64,000 bases of DNA, taken from Flavobacterium sp. Root901. Lineage in GTDB: Bacteria; Bacteroidota; Bacteroidia; Flavobacteriales; Flavobacteriaceae. A program made the translations under genes and the position numbers. How positions within the stretch are numbered: position 1 is the stretch's first letter; the number at the start of each line of letters is the position of its first letter. This document shows, piece after piece, positions 7,012 to 15,800 of the stretch. Location: NCBI RefSeq assembly GCF_001429765.1, contig NZ_LMJB01000001.1:1896-65895 (forward strand), written 5' to 3'. The notes under the pieces were generated by a model, which made no database searches, had not been told where the DNA came from, and saw only the letters and a program-made list of their open reading frames with translations.

Positions 7012-8877
7012 TTATTTTAAGTAAATCTTATTGTGTGTGATTTCGTTATCGGCATTAATTTGAAGGATGATCAATTGTGAATTTATTTTCAAATTAGAAA
7101 TATTAATTTTTACCGAATCAACAGAAGTAAAATCTTGTTTTAAAAGTTCTCTTCCGTTTAAGTCCAATAAAGTAATATTGGCCGCATTTATGCTTTTTCC
7201 GAAATTAATATTGATTTCATCCGAAGCCGGATTTGGAAAAACAGAAAAGCTTGTGGAAGTTTGTTCTTCAGCTGCTGCTGTAGCCGCTGCTTTTTTGGAC
7301 GTAGATCCTGTCTGAAGCTCGGAGCATCCAATATCGATTCTTCCGTTTCTTTTTCGAATATCATCATCAAAATCCAGTGTTCCGGAATAAGTTGAATTGT
7401 ATGTCGGATCTCCTTTGTCTGCTGCAAAAGCTCCGGAAGCGAGTGTAAAATTAAACGCCGCAGCATTTACAAATCCAGGTAAACCTACAACAGAATTTAC
7501 ATCCTGTCCCGTTGCTGTGGCAAACTGTGCTGCATTATATGATCCGGTTGTTGAGCTTCCGTTAAAACTTGTCCCCGTTAAATCGATGATAAAGTCGGTA
7601 TTTGTTTCTCTGTAATATAAATTATAATTTGAAACAAAACTTGAAATCGTATATCCGTAAGAAGCTAAAAATGCTTTTTTACCGGTTGTAGCGTACATAA
7701 TATTGTTCTTGTAGGTAATTCCGGAACTGTTTTGAAAATGCACTTCACCACCATAAATATCGGCTAATGCAGCAACCGAAGTTCCCTGAATAGTAGTAAC
7801 TCCGTTAATAGTTGCTCCCGTTCTGTTTTTGTAAAAAGTATTATTGAAGATTTTAGTATTTCCTACACTTGTCGTGTAACCAGAACCATTAACGCCTCCA
7901 AAAATTGCTCCGGTTATAACATTGTTATAAACCGAATTGTTGTTTACGATATGCCCGGTAGAAGGACCTCCGTTTCCGGTTGAAGTGTTTTGTTCTGCTC
8001 CTACAGAAAGGCCTACTCCACATCGGTAAACTTCGTTTCTTTGTACTGTACAATTTAAAGCCCCGTCAACATAAATTCCTGCGCTATTGGCAACAGCACT
8101 CATACAATTAAAAACTTCGTTTGAAGCAATAATACCATTTCGCGCCTGATTGTTGCTTGCTGCTCCGGTTGACAAATAGTTTCCTGCAGCCACAATTCCA
8201 ATATTGGCAATGTCATAAACGGTATTTCCTGAAACCGAAAATCCGTCTACATTTCCTGTCACAGTTACCGCTTCACCCCATCCGGTAGCGCAATTATTAA
8301 CTTCGTTGTTATCAATTTTTACGTTCGTAATAGCATAAGTTCCGTTTCCTCCATCGACTTTAATGGCGTTGGCAACGATTCCGCTGTTTGCAGGAATTGA
8401 AGAAAGATTATTGCTAATCCATCCAATATTTCTAACTATACAGTTTTTAATGGTAATATTATTCAAATTAGCCGTTGCGCCGGAATTTGCTAAAATCCAT
8501 ATCCCTTTGCTTCCATTGCCAATTTTGTTGGAAATAGTTAAACCATCAATCGTAACATTGCTTGTATTTACAATTCCAAGTACATAAGTATCCGTACTTG
8601 TCCACCCTGAAGCGTTTACAACTACCGCACCGGATCCGCTTTTTTGAATTGTCAGCGGTTTGCCGACATAAATTGGACCGGTTACTGCATAAGTTCCTGA
8701 AAGAACTAAAACTGTTCCTCCAGATGGTGCTGCCTGAACTCCTTTTACAATGGTTTTATAGGGCAGGGCTGCCGTTCCTGTTCCTGTTGTGTCATTTCCG
8801 GTTGGAGACACATAAGTCTGCGAAAAACCTTGTACAAAACACATTAAAATAAAAAATGTAATTTTCTTGACTTTCAT
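7012..8877 (-). CDS. Secreted right-handed beta-helix protein with T9SS sorting domain
   Basis: This 621-residue protein starts at MKVKKITFF (8877), giving a clean signal peptide that ends near FSQ at residue 20; an in-frame upstream ATG would add 8 non-signal residues. The mature part opens YVSPTGND and continues with GGTVLVLSGTY, the N-terminal signature of DUF1565/parallel beta-helix proteins, including several polysaccharide lyase families. Repeated N-x-V and I-x-N rungs run to about residue 490. The last 78 residues (544-621) are a type A T9SS C-terminal domain (FSVFPNPASDE to NKIYLK), so it is probably secreted through the type IX system and attached to the surface or released. Two LacI-type operators precede it. 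It may be a lyase or a glycan-binding protein; no catalytic residues could be assigned. Confidence 0.75.
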   Translation of the reverse strand: MKVKKITFFILMCFVQGFSQTYVSPTGNDTTGTGTAALPYKTIVKGVQAAPSGGTVLVLSGTYAVTGPIYVGKPLTIQKSGSGAVVVNASGWTSTDTYVLGIVNTSNVTIDGLTISNKIGNGSKGIWILANSGATANLNNITIKNCIVRNIGWISNNLSSIPANSGIVANAIKVDGGNGTYAITNVKIDNNEVNNCATGWGEAVTVTGNVDGFSVSGNTVYDIANIGIVAAGNYLSTGAASNNQARNGIIASNEVFNCMSAVANSAGIYVDGALNCTVQRNEVYRCGVGLSVGAEQNTSTGNGGPSTGHIVNNNSVYNNVITGAIFGGVNGSGYTTSVGNTKIFNNTFYKNRTGATINGVTTIQGTSVAALADIYGGEVHFQNSSGITYKNNIMYATTGKKAFLASYGYTISSFVSNYNLYYRETNTDFIIDLTGTSFNGSSTTGSYNAAQFATATGQDVNSVVGLPGFVNAAAFNFTLASGAFAADKGDPTYNSTYSGTLDFDDDIRKRNGRIDIGCSELQTGSTSKKAAATAAAEEQTSTSFSVFPNPASDEININFGKSINAANITLLDLNGRELLKQDFTSVDSVKINISNLKINSQLIILQINADNEITHNKIYLK

Positions 8878-9040
8878 AATTTTGATATTTTGGGTTAACA
8901 ATTAAAAAAAATTATTTATAGAATATTGCAATATTTTCTATTTCAAATAAGCCTTTTCCTGATTTCAATTTAGAACTTAAAACATCTGTTAAATGTTCTG
9001 TTTTTATTCCTTTTGAATAACAAAAAATGCTTATTTCTGA

Positions 9041-9070
9041 CTAAAGTAAATATTGTATTCTAATTTGCAA
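9041..9070 (-). promoter_or_regulatory. Candidate promoter of the beta-helix gene
   Basis: On the minus strand, TTG at 9070-9068 (inside TTTTCTTG) is followed after 19 bp by TACTTTAG at 9048-9041. Spacing fits the Bacteroidota -33/-7 pattern; the -7 box has one mismatch to TAnnTTTG. The identical -7 octamer occurs at the salvage operon. Confidence 0.5.
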
Positions 9071-9088
9071 GAAAATAATTAGAAAAAG

Positions 9089-9102
9089 TGTGTTCGAACA
9101 CA
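9089..9102. promoter_or_regulatory. LacI-type operator 3 (perfect palindrome)
   Basis: TGTGTTCGAACACA is a perfect 14-bp palindrome. It lies 40 bp upstream of the candidate -7 box of the beta-helix gene, the same spacing as operator 1 has from the -7 box of the salvage operon (39 bp). Confidence 0.7.
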
Positions 9103-9165
9103 AAATTTTAATATTTTGAAAGTTTTTTATTACATAAAATTGATGAAATTTGAGTAAATTAAAAA

Positions 9166-9179
9166 TGTGCTTGAGCACA
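9166..9179. promoter_or_regulatory. LacI-type operator 4
   Basis: TGTGCTTGAGCACA has perfect 6-bp arms (TGTGCT/AGCACA) around TG. It lies 77 bp upstream of operator 3 and may act with it by looping. Confidence 0.6.
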
Positions 9180-9270
9180 AATACATATTGTACTACAAAA
9201 AATTAAAATAATTGCATTTAAAATTTAGCAGATTATATTTTTTAAATTTCACAAAATTGTAAACGGTAAC

Positions 9271-9306
9271 AAAAAGCCTTAGATTTTTTTGATGCTAAGG
9301 CTTTTT
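9271..9306 (-). terminator. Intrinsic terminator after the DUF1826-like gene
   Basis: A 12-bp perfect stem (AAAAAGCCTTAG with CTAAGGCTTTTT) encloses a 12-nt loop and has T-runs on both strands. It follows the minus-strand stop at 9371 by about 65 bp and insulates the beta-helix promoter. Confidence 0.8.
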
Positions 9307-9370
9307 TTGTTAACGCTGTTTTTAAAAGTATTTTTAAATGTTTAAAAGTGAAGAATTTTGATTTAGGTTT

Positions 9371-10069
9371 TCAGCAAATTAATAACAGCCGATATTCGCC
9401 TTTGTTTTCTATAGGTGCCCTATGAATGCAAGGCAATACCTTTTGTTCCGGATGTTCGACTGCCAGACGCCAGAGATGCCCTAACCCTAAATTTACAGGT
9501 TCTGAATTCTGATGCGGCTGATAATGCAGATCAAAGTAATTCTCTTTTAAAAAGTTTTCGAATTCTTCCTCCGTACCATTATGGAGTTCTTTTAGTTTTG
9601 TCCGGATTTCCGGAATTAAAATTTTCTGCTCTGCCTGCGAATTAGATATAATATCAGTTGATGCTCCGTGGTATGTACATAAAAAAGTATCTGCAGCAAT
9701 AGGCGAACGATCGACATGAAATGAATATACATCAGTAGATATAAAATCAAACTCATCATCACGCTCATAACACTTCAGTAAATTAAGAGAAGGCGAAGCT
9801 CCAAAATCAGTTAGTAACTGCAAATCATTTAAGATTATTTCTCTTGCCTTATTCCCCTTTTCCGACAGCCGGAGTGCCAATAAATCTTCCGAATAAACCT
9901 CTGTTATATTTTCTTTTATACAGAGCTGATCTACAATTTCTTTAAAATTGCCATCTAAATCCCTGTGCCAGCACATCGCGTTTATTTCTCCCTTAAAGTC
10001 GGTATGTACAAGATCAGAGAAACCAGATACAATGCCTATTTGGCTTATCGCAGAATATGTATTACTCAT
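9371..10069 (-). CDS. DUF1826-like protein
   Basis: This 232-residue soluble protein has no signal peptide or membrane segment. The segment SFHVDRSPIAADTFLCTYHG (H118, D120) and the C-terminal IHRAPIENKGEYRLLL (H216) match the arrangement I recall for DUF1826 proteins: FH-x-D, then a CTY-x-G strand, then an HR-x-P near the end. The H-x-D plus distal H layout would suit a metal site, but that is inference. The gene stands alone on the minus strand, with a terminator downstream. A TAATTTTG box at 10105-10098 lies about 28 bp before the start. The role is unknown. Confidence 0.5.
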   Translation of the reverse strand: MSNTYSAISQIGIVSGFSDLVHTDFKGEINAMCWHRDLDGNFKEIVDQLCIKENITEVYSEDLLALRLSEKGNKAREIILNDLQLLTDFGASPSLNLLKCYERDDEFDFISTDVYSFHVDRSPIAADTFLCTYHGASTDIISNSQAEQKILIPEIRTKLKELHNGTEEEFENFLKENYFDLHYQPHQNSEPVNLGLGHLWRLAVEHPEQKVLPCIHRAPIENKGEYRLLLIC

Positions 10070-10097
10070 AGTTTATATTAATTGCTTTTGCGCCTTA

Positions 10098-10105
10098 CAA
10101 AATTA
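10098..10105 (-). promoter_or_regulatory. Candidate -7 box for the DUF1826-like gene
   Basis: On the minus strand this reads TAATTTTG, an exact fit to TAnnTTTG, 28 bp upstream of the ATG. A -33 TTG at normal spacing is not obvious. Confidence 0.35.
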
Positions 10106-10181
10106 GGCAATAGCAGCCAGATGCAGTATTTTTTACAGCTTAAACTTTAGCCTTCTATCTTATTAAAATCTGAAACTTTTG

Positions 10182-12530
10182 CTACATGCCTTCAGGCAGA
10201 CGGTCGGTTTCTGTTTTCTTTCGGTTAAAACGATACACTACATTTACATTAATATAACGCCCTTGTGATTTGTATTCGGATTTAAGAAAATATGATTCCG
10301 AATTTGTTTCTCTGACTCTGATTTGGGAATCAAAAAGATTATTAACATTAAGTGTGACTGACATTTTTTCTCCAAAAAAATCTTTGCTGATTCCAAGATT
10401 TGCCATATACTGTGCTTCAGTAACTGTCTGAACGCCTTGGTTTTTACCTCGGTATTTCAAATTAAAATCTGCTGAAATGATATTTGGAAATTTTAATACA
10501 GATCGAAAACCTGAAAACCATGTCTGGTCTTTTACATTATAAGTAACATTCTTGTAACTTCCTTCCTGTTTAAAGGAATAATAATTAAAATCTAAAGATA
10601 ATCTCAGCCAGCTTACAGGATTATAAGCACTCGAAAATTCGGCACCATAACGATCTTCTGTACCAAGATTTACAGGCGTATTGATAAAATAATCAGAACT
10701 TGTACGCTCTACAATATATTCGAAAAAGTTGGTAGTATGCTGATAATACAATGCCGGATTAATACTAAACTTGCCCGGTTTAGCCAAAACTGTAAATTCA
10801 AATGAATCGGTAAACATAGGATTTAAATCTGGATTTCCTACTCTCATATTTCGTACATCAGAAAGTCCTGCGAAAGGATTAAGCTGCCAGAATCTTGGTC
10901 TGTTAATACGTTTGCTGTAGCTAAGCTGTAAATCTGTTTTTTCCGTAAGATTGTATACCATGTGCAGGGTCGGAAACAAATTAATGTAATTTTTTGAATT
11001 ATTAAATGTATTATTGATATCTGAAATTTTGATATCTGATAATTCAGACCTTAAACCTGCCATATAATTAAACCTTTTAATCTTGCCCGAATACTGAAAA
11101 TAAGCACTGTACAAATTCTCATCATAACTCAGTTTATTAGTAAATTTATCCAGTATACTTCCGTCCAGAATAGTATAATAATCACTCCTGATTGCTCTGA
11201 GGTCACTCCTGATTCCCATTTCGATTTTAGAATTGGCATTAATCGGGTTTACAAAATCAGATTTTATAAAAATATCTTTACTGCTCTCAATATCATTGGT
11301 ATATAAATCAGACACAGGAGATGCTTCAGGGTAAGTTTTTTGTTCATTAATGTATTGATTTTCATTATCATTCCAAAAAACATACTGAAGGCTTGATGTC
11401 CATTTTTTATCTTTTTTATCAAAAGTTTTTACATAATTTAATTCTAATGCATTATAAATCTGCGGTTCTTTATAATTTTCAGATCTCGAAATAATACTGT
11501 CCGTCATATTCATCGAATTTGAATAATTATAATCGTATTTTGTAAATTCCCTGCCAATATTTTTAGAATAATAATAGCTTCCGGTCAATGTGCTTTTATC
11601 ATTAATATAATAGTCGCCGCCAACATAAACATTGGCTGTATTACTACTTGAATCCGTGTTATTGTATTGGTTCAGAACAGAATTTCCTCCTTCGTTGAAA
11701 TTTTGTTGAAACTGCTTATTCCAGGAATAAAAATTGATTTCACGATAGCCTAAATTTCCAAACAAATTTATTTTTGATGTTTTGTAACTTAGGTTTGTAT
11801 TCAAATTGTAGTTTGTCGGATGCCCTATTCCGGCCTGAATCGAGCCATTGAAACCTTTCATACTGTTCTTTTTCAAAATAATATTAATAATACCGGCGCC
11901 GCCCTGAGCTTCATAAGCTGCAGATGGATTCGTGATTACTTCTATCTTTTCGATATTTGCAGCCGGAATCTGAGATAATCCATTATTAGCCGTCAGCATC
12001 GACGGTTTTCCATCGATTAAAACCGTTACACTGTTGTTTCCTCTCAGGCTGATTACACCGGCCATGTCGACAGCAACAGAAGGTACATTATTTAAAATAT
12101 CGCTTGCAGATCCTCCGCGGGATAAAATATCTTTTCCAACATTAAACACTTTTTTATCCAGTTTTAACTCAACGGCAGATTTCTCACTAATGATGTTGAC
12201 TTCTTTTAATTCATTGGTATTTTCCTCCAGAGCAATATTTTTTACCAAATCTTTATTGAGTTCAAAACTTTCTGTGGTAACGGTTTTGTATGACATAAAT
12301 GCTATTTTTAACTGATAAGTTCCGGGAGAACTTTTTAATATATAATCGCCATTTTCGTCAGCAGAAACCTCTTTTGTTTTTTGTGATGATGACATTAAAG
12401 CAATCGTTCCATACGGAAGAGGCTGCTTTGTTGCTGCATCAATAATTTTTCCTTTAATAATAAATTCTTTTGATTGTGAAAACGCTGCAGCGCTTAACAT
12501 CATAATAATTAGTAATACGAACTGTTTCAT
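10182..12530 (-). CDS. TonB-dependent outer-membrane receptor (OMP beta-barrel family)
   Basis: This 782-residue protein has a signal peptide ending near AAAFSQS, then a carboxypeptidase-regulatory-like domain (about 22-105: IIDAATKQPLPYGTIAL to YQLKIAFMSYKT), a plug domain (about 125-215, with SLRGNNSVTVLIDGKP and AGIINIILKK), and a large beta-barrel rich in aromatic strands. This is the outer-membrane-protein beta-barrel group of TonB-dependent receptors, distinct from SusC: it is shorter and has no SusD partner. The substrate may be a metal chelate or peptide. It is divergent from a LytS/LytR two-component pair 207 bp away, which may control it. It is followed by a DUF1826-like gene about 110 bp downstream on the same strand. 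Confidence 0.8.
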   Translation of the reverse strand: MKQFVLLIIMMLSAAAFSQSKEFIIKGKIIDAATKQPLPYGTIALMSSSQKTKEVSADENGDYILKSSPGTYQLKIAFMSYKTVTTESFELNKDLVKNIALEENTNELKEVNIISEKSAVELKLDKKVFNVGKDILSRGGSASDILNNVPSVAVDMAGVISLRGNNSVTVLIDGKPSMLTANNGLSQIPAANIEKIEVITNPSAAYEAQGGAGIINIILKKNSMKGFNGSIQAGIGHPTNYNLNTNLSYKTSKINLFGNLGYREINFYSWNKQFQQNFNEGGNSVLNQYNNTDSSSNTANVYVGGDYYINDKSTLTGSYYYSKNIGREFTKYDYNYSNSMNMTDSIISRSENYKEPQIYNALELNYVKTFDKKDKKWTSSLQYVFWNDNENQYINEQKTYPEASPVSDLYTNDIESSKDIFIKSDFVNPINANSKIEMGIRSDLRAIRSDYYTILDGSILDKFTNKLSYDENLYSAYFQYSGKIKRFNYMAGLRSELSDIKISDINNTFNNSKNYINLFPTLHMVYNLTEKTDLQLSYSKRINRPRFWQLNPFAGLSDVRNMRVGNPDLNPMFTDSFEFTVLAKPGKFSINPALYYQHTTNFFEYIVERTSSDYFINTPVNLGTEDRYGAEFSSAYNPVSWLRLSLDFNYYSFKQEGSYKNVTYNVKDQTWFSGFRSVLKFPNIISADFNLKYRGKNQGVQTVTEAQYMANLGISKDFFGEKMSVTLNVNNLFDSQIRVRETNSESYFLKSEYKSQGRYINVNVVYRFNRKKTETDRLPEGM

Positions 12531-12724
12531 TTTTGATTGGTTTTAAATTTCGAACAAATCTCTATTTTAATTCCAGTCAAAATTTGCACACAGGACATAA
12601 GCAGCTGTATCGTCGATAAATACTCAAAATAATGGCATTTGTTAGGTTTGTCTCCGTTTTTTATTTGTTTATGCTGTTTTTTTTCCTGTTTGTCGACAAA
12701 AGTTTTTCTTTTTTAAATAAATAT

Positions 12725-12732
12725 TAACTTTG
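12725..12732 (+). promoter_or_regulatory. Candidate -7 box for the LytS/LytR operon
   Basis: TAACTTTG fits TAnnTTTG exactly and ends 5 bp before the ATG at 12738, so transcription would begin at about the start codon. No -33 TTG was found at 17-23 bp spacing. Confidence 0.4.
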
Positions 12733-12737
12733 GACAC

Positions 12738-13823
12738 ATGTCACCATTTGAAAAGCTCATCAACTTCGCCACAGTTAATCGTATCAGTACGCATGTCGTA
12801 TTCTGGACGGCTATTTTTATTATGTTTTTTAGTGAAAATACTTCTTCAAACCCTGAGGAAGTAAGAATCGATATTATTTATACCCTTTATTATGAAGTGT
12901 TTTCGATTATAGGAGCTTATTTTCTGGCGTACAGGATTCTGCCTCGTTTAATGTCTCCCCAAAAACACTCGCGCGTATGGGCAGAACTTATTTTAGGCAG
13001 CTATTTAATTTCAATCACTGCCAGAATAGTAATGGTATATGGTGTGGAGCCAATTGTACGCAAACCGCCTTTTGACCAGGAATCAATTTTAGAAATCCTT
13101 ACCGATATCCCTACTTTGGTAGGGTCTTACATTGCACACATCTTTTCGCTTTCGCTGTTTTTTTTGTTTATAAAACTTATTAAAGATCAGTACATTATTC
13201 AAAAAAGATCGTTATTGCTGGAAAAACAAAAAGCCGAAACAGAATTAAAGATTTTAAAAGCGCAGTTAAATCCGCATTTTCTTTTTAATACGCTCAATAA
13301 TATCTATTCTTTATCTATTATCAATTCACCTGTAACGTCAAAATCAATTGCGGTTCTTTCAGAAATTTTAGATACCATATTATACCGATGCAGCAGTACT
13401 TTTGTTCCCATTTCACAAGAAATTAGTCTTCTTAACAATTATATTTCACTTGAAAAACTTCGGTACGATGATCGCCTGAGCGTTAGATTTAACCACGAAA
13501 TGGATCAAAACGGACAAATTGCACCGCTGATTCTGCTTTCGCTGGTAGAAAATGCTTTTAAGCACGGAGCCGGTGAGGATATAAGTTCGCCTCAAATTGA
13601 GATTGATTTAAAACTGCTAAACGATAACTTCGATTTTATTATCAAAAACACAATTAATAAAACAGAGCCGCAAACTGACAGCGGCAGAATAGGCCTGATT
13701 AACATTACGCAGCAGCTTGATAAAATTTATTCCGGAAATTATACATTTGATGTTATAAAAACTGAGAAAGATTTTACGGCACATCTTAAAATAAAAATTA
13801 CTCCGGAATTTAACGCTTCTTAA
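12738..13823 (+). CDS. LytS-type membrane sensor histidine kinase
   Basis: This 361-residue protein has four hydrophobic segments in the first 155 residues, then a short coiled coil and the LytS/YehU kinase core (His_kinase family). The phospho-acceptor is H180 in QLNPHFLFNTLNNI, and the ATP-binding lid includes LVENAFKHG near residue 275. It lacks a large sensor domain, so it senses through its membrane part. The response regulator begins 1 bp after the stop. The divergent TonB-dependent receptor may be a target. Confidence 0.88.
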   Translation: MSPFEKLINFATVNRISTHVVFWTAIFIMFFSENTSSNPEEVRIDIIYTLYYEVFSIIGAYFLAYRILPRLMSPQKHSRVWAELILGSYLISITARIVMVYGVEPIVRKPPFDQESILEILTDIPTLVGSYIAHIFSLSLFFLFIKLIKDQYIIQKRSLLLEKQKAETELKILKAQLNPHFLFNTLNNIYSLSIINSPVTSKSIAVLSEILDTILYRCSSTFVPISQEISLLNNYISLEKLRYDDRLSVRFNHEMDQNGQIAPLILLSLVENAFKHGAGEDISSPQIEIDLKLLNDNFDFIIKNTINKTEPQTDSGRIGLINITQQLDKIYSGNYTFDVIKTEKDFTAHLKIKITPEFNAS

Positions 13824-13824
13824 A

Positions 13825-14529
13825 ATGAAAATAAAATGTTTATTAGTTGATGATGAACCACTTGCAATTAGTTTATTGCAAAACCATATCAGTAAATTAG
13901 ACTATTTGGAAGTAGTCGGAACATGTTCTAATGCATTAAAAGCTGCCGAAATTTTAAGAACTGTTAATGTAGATTTGATGTTTCTGGATATTAAAATGCC
14001 TCAGATTACCGGAATAGATTTTTTAAAAACACTTCGAAATCCTCCTGCTGTTATTTTTACTACCGCTTACCGCGAATATGCCTTAGAAAGCTATGAGCTT
14101 GAAATTGTAGATTATCTATTAAAACCTATCACTTTTGATCGCTTTTTTAAAGCCGCAGACCGCTATTTGAGGATGAATGCGCCAGTTAACAGCAAAATTA
14201 TTTCGCCGGTTCAGGAAGATTTTATTTTTATTAAAAACGGGGCAAAATTCAATAAAGTCAGTGTAGATTCTATTTTATATATCGAAAGTATTAAGGACTA
14301 TATTGTTGTACATCAGAAAGAAGGAATAAAACTCACCGCAAAATACAAAATCAGCGATATTGAATTAGAATTGCAGGATAAGCATTTCTTACGTATCCAT
14401 CGTTCTTTTGTAGTCAATTTAAAAAACATAACAGCATTTACTGCTTATGATGTAGAATTTGGATCTATTGAAATTCCTATTGGTGCAAGTTATAAAGAGT
14501 ATGTTTTTAAAGTCTTAAAAAGCAGTTAA
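13825..14529 (+). CDS. LytR/AlgR-type response regulator
   Basis: This 234-residue protein has a receiver domain (acidic pocket D9-D10, phospho-acceptor D55 in FLDIKMP, K100 in LLKP) and a C-terminal LytTR DNA-binding domain from about residue 135 (SVDSILYIESIKDYIVVH, then FLRIHRSFVVNL). It pairs with the kinase encoded 1 bp upstream. A hairpin (AAACTG/CAGTTT, 14552-14573) follows the stop but lacks a T-tract. Confidence 0.9.
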   Translation: MKIKCLLVDDEPLAISLLQNHISKLDYLEVVGTCSNALKAAEILRTVNVDLMFLDIKMPQITGIDFLKTLRNPPAVIFTTAYREYALESYELEIVDYLLKPITFDRFFKAADRYLRMNAPVNSKIISPVQEDFIFIKNGAKFNKVSVDSILYIESIKDYIVVHQKEGIKLTAKYKISDIELELQDKHFLRIHRSFVVNLKNITAFTAYDVEFGSIEIPIGASYKEYVFKVLKSS

Positions 14530-14700
14530 CCTCACTTTTAAAATAAGATAAAAACTGGAATTCATTTCAGTTTAACAAATACACAGGTGAGAATTGTGTA
14601 ACATTTTCCTAAAATTATATAAGTTTCAAATATTCCTATTTCGCAATTTGTAAGAATTATTATAAATACATTCGAACTATTTCTGAAATAAGAATTTATT

Positions 14701-15681
14701 ATGAACCAACGTGTTTTTCAAAACATCTTTTTTATAAGCAAAATCAGAGCAATCATATGTGTATGCTCTTTATTTTCGCTGAATGGTTTCTCTCAAACTA
14801 GTGGAAACACACCGAAGATTAATATGGCAGTTGAAACATATTCGTATCTGAAAGGACAGAATGCTGCTTTGCAAAGAATTTCCATGCAGTTTCCGTCGCT
14901 TAAAGATAATGTGGAAGCACTGCAAAAAAATTCTGTAATGCTGTTCAGCCGGGCTGAGAAAAATATAGAACACATTTTAGAAAAAGAACTCGAAAAATCA
15001 GAATATAACAGATTAAAAAACCAAATACGGTCTTTTCTGAGCAAATTTAAAGATCCCATTCAAAAGAAAAAGCATGCTGAGGATTTTCTGGACAAGGTTA
15101 AGGAAAGATCACTTGTTAAAGACGATTCGCAAATATCAAAGGCTTTACTTTCTTTTGCATATCATGATAAACCGCATCAGGAAATCACAGACGGGCATCT
15201 AAAAACCTTTACTACAAAAGGACATCCAAAGGCAGTAAAAAGCACTGTAACTATTCCTATTCCAAAAAGCTGGAAGGCAGAAGATGCTGAAATGCCGGAA
15301 ACTATACAGCAGTTTACCAGTTTTAACGGAAATGGTTCAGAAAAAATACTTATAGTTATATATGAACCTGATCACGGATTTGTTCTCAATGAAAGCGTTG
15401 TGCCGCAGATGCTTGATCCCCAGACGGATTTAATACGGACTGAAACAATCACTATTGACGGCAAACAGGGTATCATGGCCGAATGCGAACAAATTCTGGA
15501 TCCGCCTAAAAATAAAATAAAAATACGAATGCTGCAGTTTATGGTGGCCGCAGAAAAAAAATTATACTGTTTTCAGGGAAGTATTGGTCCGGCAGCTTCT
15601 AGTGAAAATCTTGAAATTCAATTAAAAAAGTTTGAACCGCTTTTTCGTCTTATTGTTTCAAAGGCACAAATCGAAAACTAA
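14701..15681 (+). CDS. Secreted protein with possible DcrB/PsbP-like C-terminal fold
   Basis: This 326-residue protein has an N-terminal hydrophobic stretch ending NGFSQTSG, a likely signal peptide with the flavobacterial FSQ cleavage pattern. Residues about 50-160 are helical and charged. The C-terminal half (about 175-320), with PIPKSW, TITIDGKQGIMAECEQ and KLYCFQGSIG, looks like the alpha-beta fold of DcrB/PsbP-type periplasmic proteins, a tentative resemblance. It stands alone between the LytR gene and a convergent small gene. I do not recognise a specific family and assign no function. Confidence 0.6.
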   Translation: MNQRVFQNIFFISKIRAIICVCSLFSLNGFSQTSGNTPKINMAVETYSYLKGQNAALQRISMQFPSLKDNVEALQKNSVMLFSRAEKNIEHILEKELEKSEYNRLKNQIRSFLSKFKDPIQKKKHAEDFLDKVKERSLVKDDSQISKALLSFAYHDKPHQEITDGHLKTFTTKGHPKAVKSTVTIPIPKSWKAEDAEMPETIQQFTSFNGNGSEKILIVIYEPDHGFVLNESVVPQMLDPQTDLIRTETITIDGKQGIMAECEQILDPPKNKIKIRMLQFMVAAEKKLYCFQGSIGPAASSENLEIQLKKFEPLFRLIVSKAQIEN

Positions 15682-15720
15682 TTTGATATCTGTCCATACA
15701 CCTTCTTTTTAATAAAAAAT

Positions 15721-15759
15721 AGAAACCGAACCTTTCATAATATAGAAGATTCGGTTTCT
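15721..15759 (-). terminator. Intrinsic terminator between convergent genes
   Basis: A 10-bp perfect stem (AGAAACCGAA with TTCGGTTTCT) is followed on the minus strand by ATTTTTTATT, so it ends the small gene at 15801-16058 and may also stop the plus-strand gene. Confidence 0.7.
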
Positions 15760-15800
15760 GCTTTATAAACATTAATAATTACTTTGTTAACCGGCAGATT

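Larger units (their letters stand above)
8878..9370. other. Regulatory intergenic region before the beta-helix gene
   Basis: This 493-bp gap holds, in minus-strand order, the terminator of the DUF1826-like gene, two LacI-type operators and a candidate promoter, then an AT-rich leader of about 160 bp before the beta-helix start. No short coding frame was convincing. Confidence 0.6.

Noticed and set aside
7188..7466. Overlapping minus-strand frame inside the beta-helix gene
   Set aside because: Out-of-frame shadow of a well-supported gene, without family features.
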